Of a stretch of DNA of 64,000 nucleotides, positions 34,797 through 43,857 are shown piece by piece. Under the pieces are notes generated by a model. The model ran no database searches and had not been told where the DNA came from. It was given only the letters and a program-made list of their open reading frames with translations. This DNA is from UTCHB3 sp964625575 (GTDB lineage Bacteria > Bacteroidota > Ignavibacteria > Ignavibacteriales > Ignavibacteriaceae): positions 72,349 through 136,348 of the forward strand of contig CAZVBQ010000006.1 of assembly GCA_964625575.1 (NCBI GenBank), given 5' to 3'. Position numbers and translations under genes: made by a program. Numbering within the stretch: the first letter of the stretch is position 1; the number at the start of each line of letters is the position of its first letter.

Positions 34797-34817
34797 TATT
34801 GGTCTCCTTTGTCATCG

Positions 34818-35366
34818 TTACTTCGACTCTTCGGAAGTATCGTCGTTTTTAGCGGGTTCTGCTTCTTCAGCAGGAGCTGCTTCAACAGCAGGTTCTTCTG
34901 ACGGAACTTCGGCTTCAGCCACGGGGGCGGGAGCTTCTTCAGCAATAACTTCTGCGGTTGCCGGTGCTTCAAAGGCTACAACTTCAGGAGCCGCTTTTTC
35001 GGCTTCTTCAGCGGCAGCGAGGGCTTCGGCAGCTTCAGCTTCAACTTTTCTGTTCGCGAAGTATTCAAGAGCCTCTTTCTCAAGTCTGATGGTAAGGAAT
35101 CTTACCACTGACTCATCGATTTTAAGAAGTCTCTCGAGATCAGCGATGAGGCCGACAGGAGCTTCGTATCTGTAGATGGCATAGTAGCCAAGTCTGTTTT
35201 TGTTGATAGTGTAGGCAAGTCTTTTTCTGCCCCACTTTTCAAGTTCCGATATTGCACCACCGCCATCGGTGATTATACCGGTGATCTTAGCCACTTCGGC
35301 TTCGATCTGTTCGTCATCCAGAGCCGCGTTAATAATCACGGCTGTTTCATAGTGATTTCTTCTCAA
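34818..35366 (-). CDS. rpsF: 30S ribosomal protein bS6 with long Ala/Glu-rich C-terminal extension
   Basis: 182 residues against about 95-130 in most bacteria. Residues 1-100 are the normal S6 fold: NHYETAVIINAALDDEQIEA, then GRKRLAYTINKNRLGYYAIY and EESVVRF-like DESVVRFLTIRLEK. Residues about 105-182 form a low-complexity tail of Ala, Glu, Pro and Val, probably disordered. The start is a TTG preceded by GGGAGGATTC, a strong ribosome-binding site. It is the first gene of the rpsF-ssb-rpsR-rplI operon. A hairpin lies in its leader. Confidence 0.95.
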   Translation of the reverse strand: MRRNHYETAVIINAALDDEQIEAEVAKITGIITDGGGAISELEKWGRKRLAYTINKNRLGYYAIYRYEAPVGLIADLERLLKIDESVVRFLTIRLEKEALEYFANRKVEAEAAEALAAAEEAEKAAPEVVAFEAPATAEVIAEEAPAPVAEAEVPSEEPAVEAAPAEEAEPAKNDDTSEESK

Positions 35367-35387
35367 GAATCCTCCCTATGGACAAGG

Positions 35388-35487
35388 ACCCGGCTTGATT
35401 GAAACCGGGTAGGGTTAATAAATAAATGAACAATTAACAATAAAAACTTTACTTTACGAGTGGCGCGGCAACGGGCTCGCAACCACT
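35388..35487 (-). promoter_or_regulatory. Structured rpsF leader, possible S6:S18 autoregulatory RNA
   Basis: Two hairpins lie upstream of the rpsF start: AGTGG/CCACT with an inner GCG/CGC stem (35459-35487), and ACCCGG/CCGGGT (35388-35410), the latter just before the ribosome-binding site. rpsF leaders in many bacteria carry an S6:S18-binding hairpin with an exposed CCG. Here the loop of the outer hairpin reads AGCCCGTTGC on the transcript. Assignment to that family is an inference; the hairpins themselves are seen. Confidence 0.45.
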
Positions 35488-35502
35488 GGTGTAATATTCC
35501 AC

Positions 35503-36105
35503 TTAATTTCCCGGATTAATTGCTTGTGTTTGATCCTGTTTGGTCAACTTGCTATTTGCATCAAGCAGACCTTTAATGCCCGAGACAATAAAACCATTGG
35601 TCAGTACAACACATTTATCGAACACTTTGGCGAGCAGTTCAGCTTCGCCACGGTCAAATTCAGAGAGCACATAGTCAGCCATCGCTCCGGCCGGGAAGTC
35701 GTTCCCGATACCGACACGGATCCTGGGGAAATTTTCGCTTTCTATCGAGTGGATTATCGAATAGATCCCGTTATGGCCTCCGTCACTTCCTTTTAGTTTG
35801 ATCTTGTATCCACCCGGGGGAAGGTTAAGCTCGTCATGAACGACCAGCACATCTTCCGGGGCAACCGGAAATTCCGACATCAGATTGAGCACGGCAGAGC
35901 CGCTCAGGTTGACGTAGGTGGCCGGTTTAACGAGCATGAAAGGGTTCCCGTCGAGGGAGCCCTCTGCCCTGTAATAATCGTATTTAGAAGGTGAAAAGTC
36001 TATCGAGTTAAGAGCGGCGAACCGGTCGAGGAACATAAACCCCGCGTTGTGCCGGGTGTTTTCATACTTCCTGCCGGGGTTCCCCAGCCCAACAATAACT
36101 CTCAA
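35503..36105 (-). CDS. pth: Peptidyl-tRNA hydrolase
   Basis: 200 residues. Cleaves peptidyl-tRNA released from stalled ribosomes. VGLGNPGRKYENTRHNAGF carries the catalytic His and Asn. FMLVKPATYVNLSG, VVHDELNLPPG (catalytic Asp) and KGSDGGHNGIYSII complete the family pattern. It begins at a TTG, 2 bp after the rplY stop. The C-terminal tail of about 15 residues (SKLTKQDQTQAINPGN) is extra and polar. Confidence 0.96.
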   Translation of the reverse strand: MRVIVGLGNPGRKYENTRHNAGFMFLDRFAALNSIDFSPSKYDYYRAEGSLDGNPFMLVKPATYVNLSGSAVLNLMSEFPVAPEDVLVVHDELNLPPGGYKIKLKGSDGGHNGIYSIIHSIESENFPRIRVGIGNDFPAGAMADYVLSEFDRGEAELLAKVFDKCVVLTNGFIVSGIKGLLDANSKLTKQDQTQAINPGN

Positions 36106-36107
36106 TA

Positions 36108-36737
36108 CTATTCTTCGTCTTTGTCCTTGCCTCTTGAAATAACTTCAGGCTCTTTCATTTCCTCATCCATGTCAACCGGGATCTCAACACCTCTTGGGAT
36201 ATTGATGTAGCAGAGAACTGTCTCAGCCGGGTGAAGGATGGTGATGTTCTCGTAGTTGAGCTTTCCAACATGGAAGCTGTGTCCGAGTTTCAGCGGCGAC
36301 ACATCGACAACGAGAGCGTTTGGAAGATCCTGTGGCAGGCACTGGATGGTAAGTTTGTGAAGGTTGATAGCGAGCTGACCGCCCTGGATGACGCCGATCG
36401 AGTTTCCTTCATATTTAACAGGAACGTCGATGGTAACTTTCTCACCCTTGGTAAGTCCGTACATGTCGAAGTGGATGATCCTGTCGGTAACGGGGTCAAC
36501 CTGCACATCTTTAAGGATGCACTGCTGGGTCTCATGTCCCTCGATCTCGAGGTTGATAAGATAGCTTTTTGATGTAAAGTAAAGCTGGTTGATCGCGTTC
36601 TCGAGTGCTTCAATAGCAACAGGCTCTGTCTTGTTAGCGTAGAAGATGCCCGGTACTTTAGCTTGGCTCTTTAATTGATTTCTTCCAGATTTACCGAAAA
36701 GTGTCCTTGGGGACGCTGTGACGACTTTAGTTTCCAT
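36108..36737 (-). CDS. rplY: 50S ribosomal protein bL25 (Ctc/TL5 type)
   Basis: 209 residues, the long two-domain form. The N-terminal L25 domain binds 5S rRNA (VPGIFYANKTEPVAIE, then VDPVTDRIIHFDMYGLTKGE). The C-terminal TL5 beta domain contains VPVKYEGNSIGVIQGGQL. The tail is acidic (MDEEMKEPEVISRGKDKDEE). It lies between prs and pth, a conserved bacterial order, 20 bp after prs. Confidence 0.96.
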   Translation of the reverse strand: METKVVTASPRTLFGKSGRNQLKSQAKVPGIFYANKTEPVAIEALENAINQLYFTSKSYLINLEIEGHETQQCILKDVQVDPVTDRIIHFDMYGLTKGEKVTIDVPVKYEGNSIGVIQGGQLAINLHKLTIQCLPQDLPNALVVDVSPLKLGHSFHVGKLNYENITILHPAETVLCYINIPRGVEIPVDMDEEMKEPEVISRGKDKDEE

Positions 36738-36757
36738 TTGTTTCTCCGTTAAGGCGG

Positions 36758-37729
36758 TCAGCTTTTGTCTTTATCGAAAAGTGAGCTGATCGACTCGTGT
36801 TTGTTGATTCTTAATATAGCCTCCGCAAAGATCGCGGAAGCGCTAAGTACCTGAATTTTGTTTCCTAATTTCTCTTCTTTTTCCTCGCCGAGGGGGATCG
36901 TGTCGAGCACGAAGATCTTTTCGATCCCTGATTCCACGATGCGTTCGCACGCGGGGCCGGATAACACGGGATGTGTAACCGAGGCGTAAATTTTCTTTGC
37001 CCCTCTTGATTTTAGCGCTTCGACCGTTGATTTGAATGTGCCTGCCGTGTCGATAAGGTCATCGACGATCAGCACATCCTTCCCCTCGACGTCACCGATG
37101 ATATGGGCTATTTCGGCAACATTGGGGGCCGGCCTCCTCTTGTCGCTGACAACAAGGTGGGCGTTAAGTTTATTGGCGTAAGCCCGTGCCATTTTAATGC
37201 CGCCAACATCGGGTGAAATAACCGCGAGGTTGTTGCTGAGGTGCTTAAGTTCGTTGTAAAAGACGATTGAACCGTAAAGGTGATCGAAGGGGATATCAAA
37301 GAATCCCTGGATCTGGGGGGTATGTAGATCCATTGTGATCACACGGTCAGCACCTGCAGAAGTGATCAGATTGGCTATGAGTTTGCTTGTTATTGCAACT
37401 CTTGGCTGATCCTTTCTGTCTTGCCGGGCATATCCAAAGTAAGGGATGATTGCCGTGATCCGCTTAGCGGAAGCTCTTTTGGCTGCGTCAAGCATTATGA
37501 GCAGCTCCATCAAATTTTCAGCAGGGGGGTTGGTGGATTGAATGATGTAGAGGTCGCTGCCCCGCACATTCTCGCCATATTTCACCCAGATCTCACCGTC
37601 GCTGAAACGCTTGATCTCAAGTGCCCCTAATTTTTTCTCAACATCCAGTCGCCTGCTCATGTAGTTCACAATTTTTTCGGCGAGTGGCCGGTTTGATCTA
37701 CCGGAAAACACTTTTATTTCGGAATCCAT
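36758..37729 (-). CDS. prs: Ribose-phosphate pyrophosphokinase
   Basis: 323 residues. Makes PRPP from ribose 5-phosphate and ATP for nucleotide, His and Trp synthesis. Class I motifs: FSDGEIWVKYGENVRGSDLY, YFGYARQDRK (ATP site), TMDLHTPQIQGFFDIPFDHL (metal-binding His and subunit contact), KRRPAPNVAE (flexible loop) and the PRPP-binding loop VLIVDDLIDTAGT. First gene of prs-rplY-pth; the intergenic region upstream is shared divergently with a kinase gene. Confidence 0.97.
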   Translation of the reverse strand: MDSEIKVFSGRSNRPLAEKIVNYMSRRLDVEKKLGALEIKRFSDGEIWVKYGENVRGSDLYIIQSTNPPAENLMELLIMLDAAKRASAKRITAIIPYFGYARQDRKDQPRVAITSKLIANLITSAGADRVITMDLHTPQIQGFFDIPFDHLYGSIVFYNELKHLSNNLAVISPDVGGIKMARAYANKLNAHLVVSDKRRPAPNVAEIAHIIGDVEGKDVLIVDDLIDTAGTFKSTVEALKSRGAKKIYASVTHPVLSGPACERIVESGIEKIFVLDTIPLGEEKEEKLGNKIQVLSASAIFAEAILRINKHESISSLFDKDKS

Positions 37730-37915
37730 GGCGGGGGCCCAAAAAAGTAAAGAAATATAGCTTACAAATATAAGCCATGGGCATCAGGAAATCAAATAAA
37801 ATAATTTCAACCCATCTAAAGGGCAGCCCGGCGGGATTGCAGGCGCGGTAATGGATAAAAAGAGGTTGTTTGTCGAAAATAATCATTTTTTTTATTCAAA
37901 TACTGTTTAATTTGC

Positions 37916-40057
37916 ATGTCTGAAAATCCATTTTGGAAGAAAATGAACCTTAAAGCCATACCGGCTTCGCAGAGAAAGATATTCTACTTTTTCGGTTTGT
38001 TAACACTGTTGACTTTTATAGCCGGCGCGTTCTTCTATTTAACTGAATCAAAGAGTGTGGAAGACGATATAAAAGGGAAGCTGAACCGGGTGGCAATTGC
38101 CAAATCGGAAGAGGTGAGGCAATGGTTCGAGGCGACCACCGGACACGGGGTCGATCTTCTTAAAAACATCAGAATGAGGGAGCGCCTTCTTCAATATCTA
38201 AACCCCTCCAACAAGATGTTGTTCGATGAGGCATTCGCCGGAATGCGTAAATATCTTAAGAAGGAAAAAGGTTTTGTAGCTGTTTACCTGCTCGACCGGA
38301 ACATGGAAAAGATTGACACATTGAGCGGTTCGTCGGGCGGCATTTCCCGTTTTGATATCGTGAAACCACTGAAGAGCTCCAAAAGCCCTGTATTCAGTAA
38401 TTTCTTCTCCGAACCTGTTGAAGGGCTTGAGAAGCCTTTCATATATTTATTGATCCCCGACACTTCAAGTGTTAACCCCACCCCTGTTAAATATCTTTTG
38501 ATCAAGATTGATCCGGCACCCGACCTGCTGCCGAGGTTGTGGTCTGCCACTTCCATTCTGGGCTCTCAGGAGAACAGGCTTGTGGTGAACATTGACTCTG
38601 ACACTGAAAATCACTGGGTGTTGGGTGATGAGGGATTGCAGAAATACAAGCTCTCGGAACTGCCGCCTAATTCGCTCGCGTACCGGATCGAGCACAATGA
38701 CTCGGGTTTTATTAGCGGTATGGATTACTCCGGGGCAAGGTCTTACGCTTACGTCAGGAGTTCAGGGGATTTCCACTACACTCTCGTTGCCAAGATATCG
38801 AGGGACGAGATAATCGGACCGGTTTGGGGGGTCTTTTGGAAGGCGGTTTCGGGTGTTTCTGTGGCGCTTTTGTTGTTGTTCATACTCGCCAGGTTGTTCC
38901 TCCAGCAGAATGAGAACGAAAACCTTAAAAGGGTTATCGAAGCAGAAGCTGCCAAGGAGAGGAATGAGGCTCTACTTTCGGCAATTATTGAGTCTTCGCC
39001 CGACGCGATTTTATTGGTCGATCCTGCCAACAGGGTATTGATAAGGCATAACAAGAGGGCTGAGGCGATGTTCGCTCTAAGCCAGGAAGGGGATCAGATC
39101 AAACTCACCCCCGAGAAATTCCACAAAACCCCTGTAACGACTGAAGACCTGGAGGAACAGGCAAAAGCGTTAAGGGAAAACGGGATCTGGCGGGATGACG
39201 TTGAATACGTCGCGCTTGACGGACGGGAGTTCTGGGGCAACGTGGTTGTATCGGCAATTGAAGTGGGTACTGATCGCTATTTTATGGTAAGGATAAGTGA
39301 TATCACCCGTGAAAAGAAGATTCTAACCGAGCTGCAGGAACTTACTGAAGACCTCCGGAAATCGGATGAGGAAAAGGTTAAATTCATGTCGGTTCTGGCT
39401 CACGATCTGAGGTCACCATTCCATCCATTATTGAATGTGCTCGATCTGTTAAATACCGATTTTGACAATCTTGATGACAGTGAAAAGAAGAATTTTCTCT
39501 CAGGGGCGGCGGATATCGCGGGGCGGCACTTCGAGTTTCTTGAGTCACTTCTCGCCTGGTCGCGCGCGAGTCTCGGCAAGATAAACTACAATCCACGGCC
39601 TTTGAACCCCTTCAGGCTGATAAACGAGACGATACTCCTGCAGCAGCACCTCGCGGAGCAGAAGGGGATAAAACTGATGACGAAGGTGGAGACCACTAAC
39701 GAAATTTACGCCGATCCGGAGATGCTCAGGACCGTGCTCAGGAACCTCCTTGCCAACGCGATCAAGTTCACTCGTAACAACGGTCAGGTGGTTGTCACCG
39801 CCGGAACCATGGGTGACATGGTATGTTTCGGGATCTCGGACAATGGTGTGGGGATGCCGAAGGATCAGGTTGAACAGCTCTTTTCACTCGGCGGTTCACG
39901 TTCGACTCCCGGCACGGAGAACGAACGTGGCACAGGATTGGGGTTACTGCTCTGCAAAGAATTTGTTAACAGGCATGGCGGCGAGATATCAGTTGTGTCA
40001 AGTCCTGAAGTTGGATCAACCTTCTCATTTACCATACCGGTATACAAAAACCACTAA
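37916..40057 (+). CDS. Membrane PAS histidine kinase with extracytoplasmic sensor
   Basis: 713 residues. TM1 is near 23-43 (FYFFGLLTLLTFIAGAFFYL). An extracytoplasmic region of about 265 residues, probably Cache-like (IAKSEEVRQWFEATTGHG, VAVYLLDRNMEKIDT), leads to TM2 near 308-328. A PAS domain covers about 345-460, followed by HisKA with SVLAHDLRSPFHPLL (His near 491). HATPase_c has LRNLLANAIKFTRNNGQ, DNGVGMP and GLGLLLCKEFVNRHGG. Same core as the kinase at 22315 but a different sensor. Divergent from prs across about 186 bp; no response regulator nearby. Confidence 0.92.
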   Translation: MSENPFWKKMNLKAIPASQRKIFYFFGLLTLLTFIAGAFFYLTESKSVEDDIKGKLNRVAIAKSEEVRQWFEATTGHGVDLLKNIRMRERLLQYLNPSNKMLFDEAFAGMRKYLKKEKGFVAVYLLDRNMEKIDTLSGSSGGISRFDIVKPLKSSKSPVFSNFFSEPVEGLEKPFIYLLIPDTSSVNPTPVKYLLIKIDPAPDLLPRLWSATSILGSQENRLVVNIDSDTENHWVLGDEGLQKYKLSELPPNSLAYRIEHNDSGFISGMDYSGARSYAYVRSSGDFHYTLVAKISRDEIIGPVWGVFWKAVSGVSVALLLLFILARLFLQQNENENLKRVIEAEAAKERNEALLSAIIESSPDAILLVDPANRVLIRHNKRAEAMFALSQEGDQIKLTPEKFHKTPVTTEDLEEQAKALRENGIWRDDVEYVALDGREFWGNVVVSAIEVGTDRYFMVRISDITREKKILTELQELTEDLRKSDEEKVKFMSVLAHDLRSPFHPLLNVLDLLNTDFDNLDDSEKKNFLSGAADIAGRHFEFLESLLAWSRASLGKINYNPRPLNPFRLINETILLQQHLAEQKGIKLMTKVETTNEIYADPEMLRTVLRNLLANAIKFTRNNGQVVVTAGTMGDMVCFGISDNGVGMPKDQVEQLFSLGGSRSTPGTENERGTGLGLLLCKEFVNRHGGEISVVSSPEVGSTFSFTIPVYKNH

Positions 40058-40138
40058 TATTCCTCACTCCGGGGTGGATGCACAGACCGGTGTTTCCGGA
40101 GACTCCCATGATTAATAGGACAGATAAAACCGCCCGCA

Positions 40139-40167
40139 ATTGTTATATTCGTGCTTGTTAAATTTGG
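40139..40167 (+). promoter_or_regulatory. Candidate Bacteroidota-type promoter of the glycan operon
   Basis: TAAATTTG at 40159-40166 matches the Bacteroidota -7 element TAnnTTTG, with a TTG 16 bp upstream, close to the -33 element. Initiation would fall about 25-30 bp before the proposed start of the first operon gene. Sequence match only. Confidence 0.4.
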
Positions 40168-40198
40168 TTAGTTGTATCATTAAGTTCATGAGAAAACA

Positions 40199-41131
40199 CT
40201 GAAAACTGCACTAATAGGTCACACTGGATTTGTCGGCTCCAACCTTGCCTCCCGAATAAATTTCACCGAACTGTACAACTCAAGCAATATTGAAGAAATG
40301 AAGGGTAGATCGTTCGACCGGGTCGTCTGTTGCGGTGTCAGGGCTGAAAAATGGCTGGCGAACCTCAGGCCTGAACAAGACATCGAAAGGATCAAGATAC
40401 TTGAGGGAGTGCTTGACGAAGTAACAGCCGGTGAGTTTATTCATATCTCAACGGTTGACGTTTACGACAAAAAAACAGCGGTCGATGAAGATCACAATAT
40501 CAACGCCGCTGATTGTGATCATTATGGCAGGAACCGTCTCGTGTTCGAAGGCTATGTTTCAAACCGGTTCAGCAACAGCTACATAGTCAGGCTTCCCGGC
40601 CTTTTTGGCACGGGCTTAAAGAAGAACTTTCTCTACGATATCCTTAATCCCGTCCCCGCGTTTCTTGCCCCCAAGCTTTTTGATTCATGGGAAGGAGTTA
40701 TCCCCGCATCGGGACTTGAAAAGCTAAAAAGTTTTTACACCCTTAGAAGTGACGGTATATATGCCAGATCCACCTCCGGAAACGACGCTGAAATTCTGGA
40801 TATATTCTCACCGGCGGGATTCAGCGCGCTGTCGTTTACCGACTCAAGAGGGACCTTTCAGTTCTTCGATCTTTCAGGCCTTGCCGAAGAGCTAGAATCC
40901 ATAGTTGCAAGCGGTGTCAGGCTGATAAACATAGTTTCCGAACCGGTGACCGCGGGAGAGATATACAAACACTTCAGTGGCAACGATTTTGTGAACGAGA
41001 TATCCCCTTCACCCGTGGCGTACGATATCAGAACCATGCACGGAAATGCCGATGGCTATCAGTTCAGCAAGCAAGAGATACTTGGAAAGATCACCCGGTT
41101 TCTCAATGAAATGAACGGGAAAAAGATTTGA
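40199..41131 (+). CDS. NAD-dependent epimerase/dehydratase-like protein (extended SDR)
   Basis: 310 residues if begun at the CTG at 40199. The first ATG (40298) would delete the nucleotide-binding loop GHTGFVGSNL, which fits G-x-x-G-x-x-G and is in the same frame; the CTG gives KTALIGHTGFVGSNL directly at the N-terminus. Residues about 75-130 contain FIHISTVDVYDKK and a HYGRNRLVFEGYV segment holding the Tyr-x-x-x pattern, although Lys is replaced by Arg. It probably acts on a nucleotide-sugar, with the active site altered. First gene of the operon to 47033; ends in a TTGA overlap with the next gene. Confidence 0.75.
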   Translation: MKTALIGHTGFVGSNLASRINFTELYNSSNIEEMKGRSFDRVVCCGVRAEKWLANLRPEQDIERIKILEGVLDEVTAGEFIHISTVDVYDKKTAVDEDHNINAADCDHYGRNRLVFEGYVSNRFSNSYIVRLPGLFGTGLKKNFLYDILNPVPAFLAPKLFDSWEGVIPASGLEKLKSFYTLRSDGIYARSTSGNDAEILDIFSPAGFSALSFTDSRGTFQFFDLSGLAEELESIVASGVRLINIVSEPVTAGEIYKHFSGNDFVNEISPSPVAYDIRTMHGNADGYQFSKQEILGKITRFLNEMNGKKI

Positions 41132-41946
41132 ACAAACTGGCAGTTTCCAACATCGGTTGGAAAGACCCTTTCGAAACGGATATCCTCCGTCACGCTGTTG
41201 ACCTTGGTGTAACCCACATCGAAGTGGCCCCTCTGAAATCATTCGGCTCCATCGAAAACTTCGACCGGCGAAAAGTAAGTGAATTCGTTGATTTCATTTC
41301 CGGCAATGGACTAAAGATATTTGCCTTTCAGGCCCTCCTTTTTGGTGCCGGTGAACTCTACATTTTTAAGACCGGAGATTACCGCGACAGGTTAAGGGAG
41401 ATACTAAAATCTCAATTTGAACTTGCCGGGATGACCGGCGTTTCGAATCTCGTTTATGGCTCGCCCGGTACGAGAAAACTTTTCGGGAGAACCCCGGAGG
41501 AAGCGAGATCGATCGCTGCGGATTTCTTCGGCAGGCTGGGCGAACTCGCGGCAGCGTGCGGAACCAATCTCTCAATAGAGCCAAACCCCGCCGGTTACGG
41601 CAACGAATTTCTCCAAACCACTTCGGAAGTGGTTGAGTTTGTAAAACTCGTTAATTCACCCGGATTGAAAGCCCACATAGACAGCGGCACAATAATTATG
41701 AACAACGAAGACACTTCGCTGTTCACACCGGAGATGATGCAGTTTAACAGCCACATCCATATAAGCAATCCGCTCCTCTGGCCACCTTCGTCAAATGAAT
41801 TCAGTAAGGAACACGAAGAACTTGCAAAACTTTTTCGCGATATAGCTCCCGGTAAAATACTCTCACTCGAAGTGAAGCAGATTGAACCCGCTGAGTTCAA
41901 AGAGTGTATCTCGTGGTTCACTCAGGTCTACGGGAGAGGCGCGTGA
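41128..41946 (+). CDS. TIM-barrel sugar isomerase/epimerase-like enzyme
   Basis: 272 residues, AP-endonuclease-2 / xylose-isomerase-like fold. Likely metal ligands: Glu in LSIEPNP, Asp in KAHIDSGTI, His in SHIHISNP and Glu in LSLEVKQ. These are the usual four positions of this family, which isomerises or epimerises sugars. It begins at the TTG overlapping the previous stop codon and ends in a GTGA overlap with the glycosyltransferase. In this context it probably prepares an unusual sugar for the glycan. Confidence 0.78.
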   Translation: MNKLAVSNIGWKDPFETDILRHAVDLGVTHIEVAPLKSFGSIENFDRRKVSEFVDFISGNGLKIFAFQALLFGAGELYIFKTGDYRDRLREILKSQFELAGMTGVSNLVYGSPGTRKLFGRTPEEARSIAADFFGRLGELAAACGTNLSIEPNPAGYGNEFLQTTSEVVEFVKLVNSPGLKAHIDSGTIIMNNEDTSLFTPEMMQFNSHIHISNPLLWPPSSNEFSKEHEELAKLFRDIAPGKILSLEVKQIEPAEFKECISWFTQVYGRGA

Positions 41947-42734
41947 AGAGGGAAGTTCCAAGTTACGACATCCTCGAGCTGAAACCCCGTGGTAACGATA
42001 ATGCCGTTATCGTCTTCGTTATTAATGAAGGTGAGAGAATAAAGCGGCAACTTTCGGTTATGAAACAGTTCTCCGGAAGGATCGACATCATAATCGCGGA
42101 CGGTGGCTCAACCGATGGCTCGCTTGAACATGAATACCTTAAAGAGTGCGGAGTTTCAACACTTCTTACCAAAAAGGGTCCAGGCAAACTGAGCGCACAA
42201 ATGAGAATGGGTTTCGACTACGCCCTGAACCGGGGCTACACGGGCGTGATTTCTGTTGACGGCAACGACAAGGACGACACGACCGCGGTCGACCGCTTTA
42301 TTCAGGCGTTCAAAGACGGGTACGACTACATTCAGGGCTCCCGCTATATTCCGGGGGGGAAGGCAATTAACACCCCGTTCCTAAGGCACTGGGGGTTGAA
42401 GCTGATACACGCCCCGCTGATCTCACTCGCCGCCGGACACAGATACACCGATACCACCAACGGTTTCAGAGGCTACTCGGCAAAATTGCTCAAAGATGAG
42501 AAGATCAACATCTTCCGTGATGTTTTTCAGACCTATGAACTTCACTATTATATTGCTATCCAGTCGGCAAAGCGGGGTTATAAAGTAAGGGAAGTGCCGG
42601 TTACAAGGGCCTACCCCGCGGAGGGTGAACTGGTTTCAAAGATATCCCCATTCAAAGGGAATCTTATGATACTCAAGATACTTTTCAAAGCCGTTCTTGG
42701 CAAATATGATCCGGAAGGTGGCAATAATGCCTGA
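41943..42734 (+). CDS. GT2 glycosyltransferase (dolichyl-phosphate-mannose-synthase-like)
   Basis: 263 residues from the GTG at 41943, which overlaps the isomerase stop by 4 bp; earlier in-frame codons lie in the isomerase gene. GT-A motifs: AVIVFVINEGERIKRQL, IIIADGGSTDGS (nucleotide site) and the acidic VDGNDKDD (metal site). GSRYIPGGKAINTP and TNGFRGYSAKLL follow, typical of DPM1-like enzymes that transfer sugar to a polyprenyl phosphate. No membrane helix. Confidence 0.85.
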   Translation: MKREVPSYDILELKPRGNDNAVIVFVINEGERIKRQLSVMKQFSGRIDIIIADGGSTDGSLEHEYLKECGVSTLLTKKGPGKLSAQMRMGFDYALNRGYTGVISVDGNDKDDTTAVDRFIQAFKDGYDYIQGSRYIPGGKAINTPFLRHWGLKLIHAPLISLAAGHRYTDTTNGFRGYSAKLLKDEKINIFRDVFQTYELHYYIAIQSAKRGYKVREVPVTRAYPAEGELVSKISPFKGNLMILKILFKAVLGKYDPEGGNNA

Positions 42735-43857
42735 GAGGTCTTTCGATGTGGTGATACTCGGTGCAGGGATCTACGGACTTTACGCCGCGCTTCTGTTCGG
42801 CAAAAAAGGAAAGAAGGTCGCGCTGCTTGAGCACGATGACGGACCCTTCAAAAGGGCCTCATACATCAATCAGGCGAGAGTGCACAACGGTTATCACTAC
42901 CCGAGAAGTTACTCGACCGCGATAAAATCCGCCGGATATTTCAACCGTTTCAACAAGGATTTCGGTTTCGCGATCAACAATCAGTTTGAGAAGATCTACG
43001 CCATCTCCAAATATTTTTCACTCGCCAACGCTGAACAATTCGAGAAATTTTGCGCCGCTGCAAAGATCCCCTGTGAGAGGATCGACCCTGAAAAGTTTTT
43101 CAAGCGCGGCAGCGTGCAGGGTGCATACCACACCCTTGAATACGCGTTTGACGCGGCTCTGATAGCAGAACATCTCGTGAATGAGGTTGCAGGCTATTCA
43201 AACATCGAGGTTTTTTACTCGATGAAGGAATTCAACCTTTCAACGGCGGATGGCCAATACATACTTGAGTACCCTGATATAAGGTTTACAACCCCGGCCG
43301 TGATGAACGCCACTTATGCCAGCGTTAATCAGATACTTCACAAGTTTTCGCTCGGCAAGTTCAATATCAAGTATGAGATCGCGGAAGTGTGCCTCTGCAA
43401 CGTCTCCGGAAACATCGCCAACACAGGCCTGACAGTGATGGACGGTCCATTCTTCTCGGTGATGCCTTTCGGGAAAACCCCTTATCACTCGCTCACTTCA
43501 GTTACGCACACACCTCATGTTTCAAGTTACGAGGCATTGCCAACATTCCCCTGCCAGGCGAAAAACAGGGAGTGCACGCCACTTCAGTTGCAAAATTGCA
43601 ATACATGCGCGGCAAAACCTCCCACAGCGTGGGATTACATGCAACAGATATCTAAAAAATATCTGATCGATGATATTAAACTTACATTTGTATCTTCGCT
43701 AATAGCGATCAAACCGATCTTGAAAACCGCTGAAATAGACGACTCCCGTCCGACACTGGTGAGAAAACTCTCTGAGAAACCCGATTTCTACACAGTGCTT
43801 TCAGGGAAGATCAACACAATCTACGATATGGAAGAGTTATTGGATGAAAGACCATAA
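42727..43857 (+). CDS. FAD-dependent oxidoreductase (DAO fold) with a four-Cys cluster
   Basis: 376 residues from the ATG at 42727; it overlaps the upstream gene by 8 bp. N-terminal dinucleotide site FDVVILGAGIYGLYAALL and an acidic strand end VALLEHD. The RVHNGYHYPRSYSTA stretch is typical of amino- or sugar-oxidising DAO proteins in surface-glycan clusters. Odd: at about residues 278-297 (CQAKNRECTPLQLQNCNTC) four Cys occur as C-x6-C-x7-C-x2-C, which could bind a metal or Fe-S cluster; I do not know this in the family. The substrate is probably a lipid-linked or nucleotide sugar. Confidence 0.75.
   Translation: MPERSFDVVILGAGIYGLYAALLFGKKGKKVALLEHDDGPFKRASYINQARVHNGYHYPRSYSTAIKSAGYFNRFNKDFGFAINNQFEKIYAISKYFSLANAEQFEKFCAAAKIPCERIDPEKFFKRGSVQGAYHTLEYAFDAALIAEHLVNEVAGYSNIEVFYSMKEFNLSTADGQYILEYPDIRFTTPAVMNATYASVNQILHKFSLGKFNIKYEIAEVCLCNVSGNIANTGLTVMDGPFFSVMPFGKTPYHSLTSVTHTPHVSSYEALPTFPCQAKNRECTPLQLQNCNTCAAKPPTAWDYMQQISKKYLIDDIKLTFVSSLIAIKPILKTAEIDDSRPTLVRKLSEKPDFYTVLSGKINTIYDMEELLDERP

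Noticed and set aside
35459..35502. tRNA-like hairpin upstream of rpsF
   Set aside because: No TPsiC arm, anticodon loop or acceptor stem; better explained as an mRNA leader.
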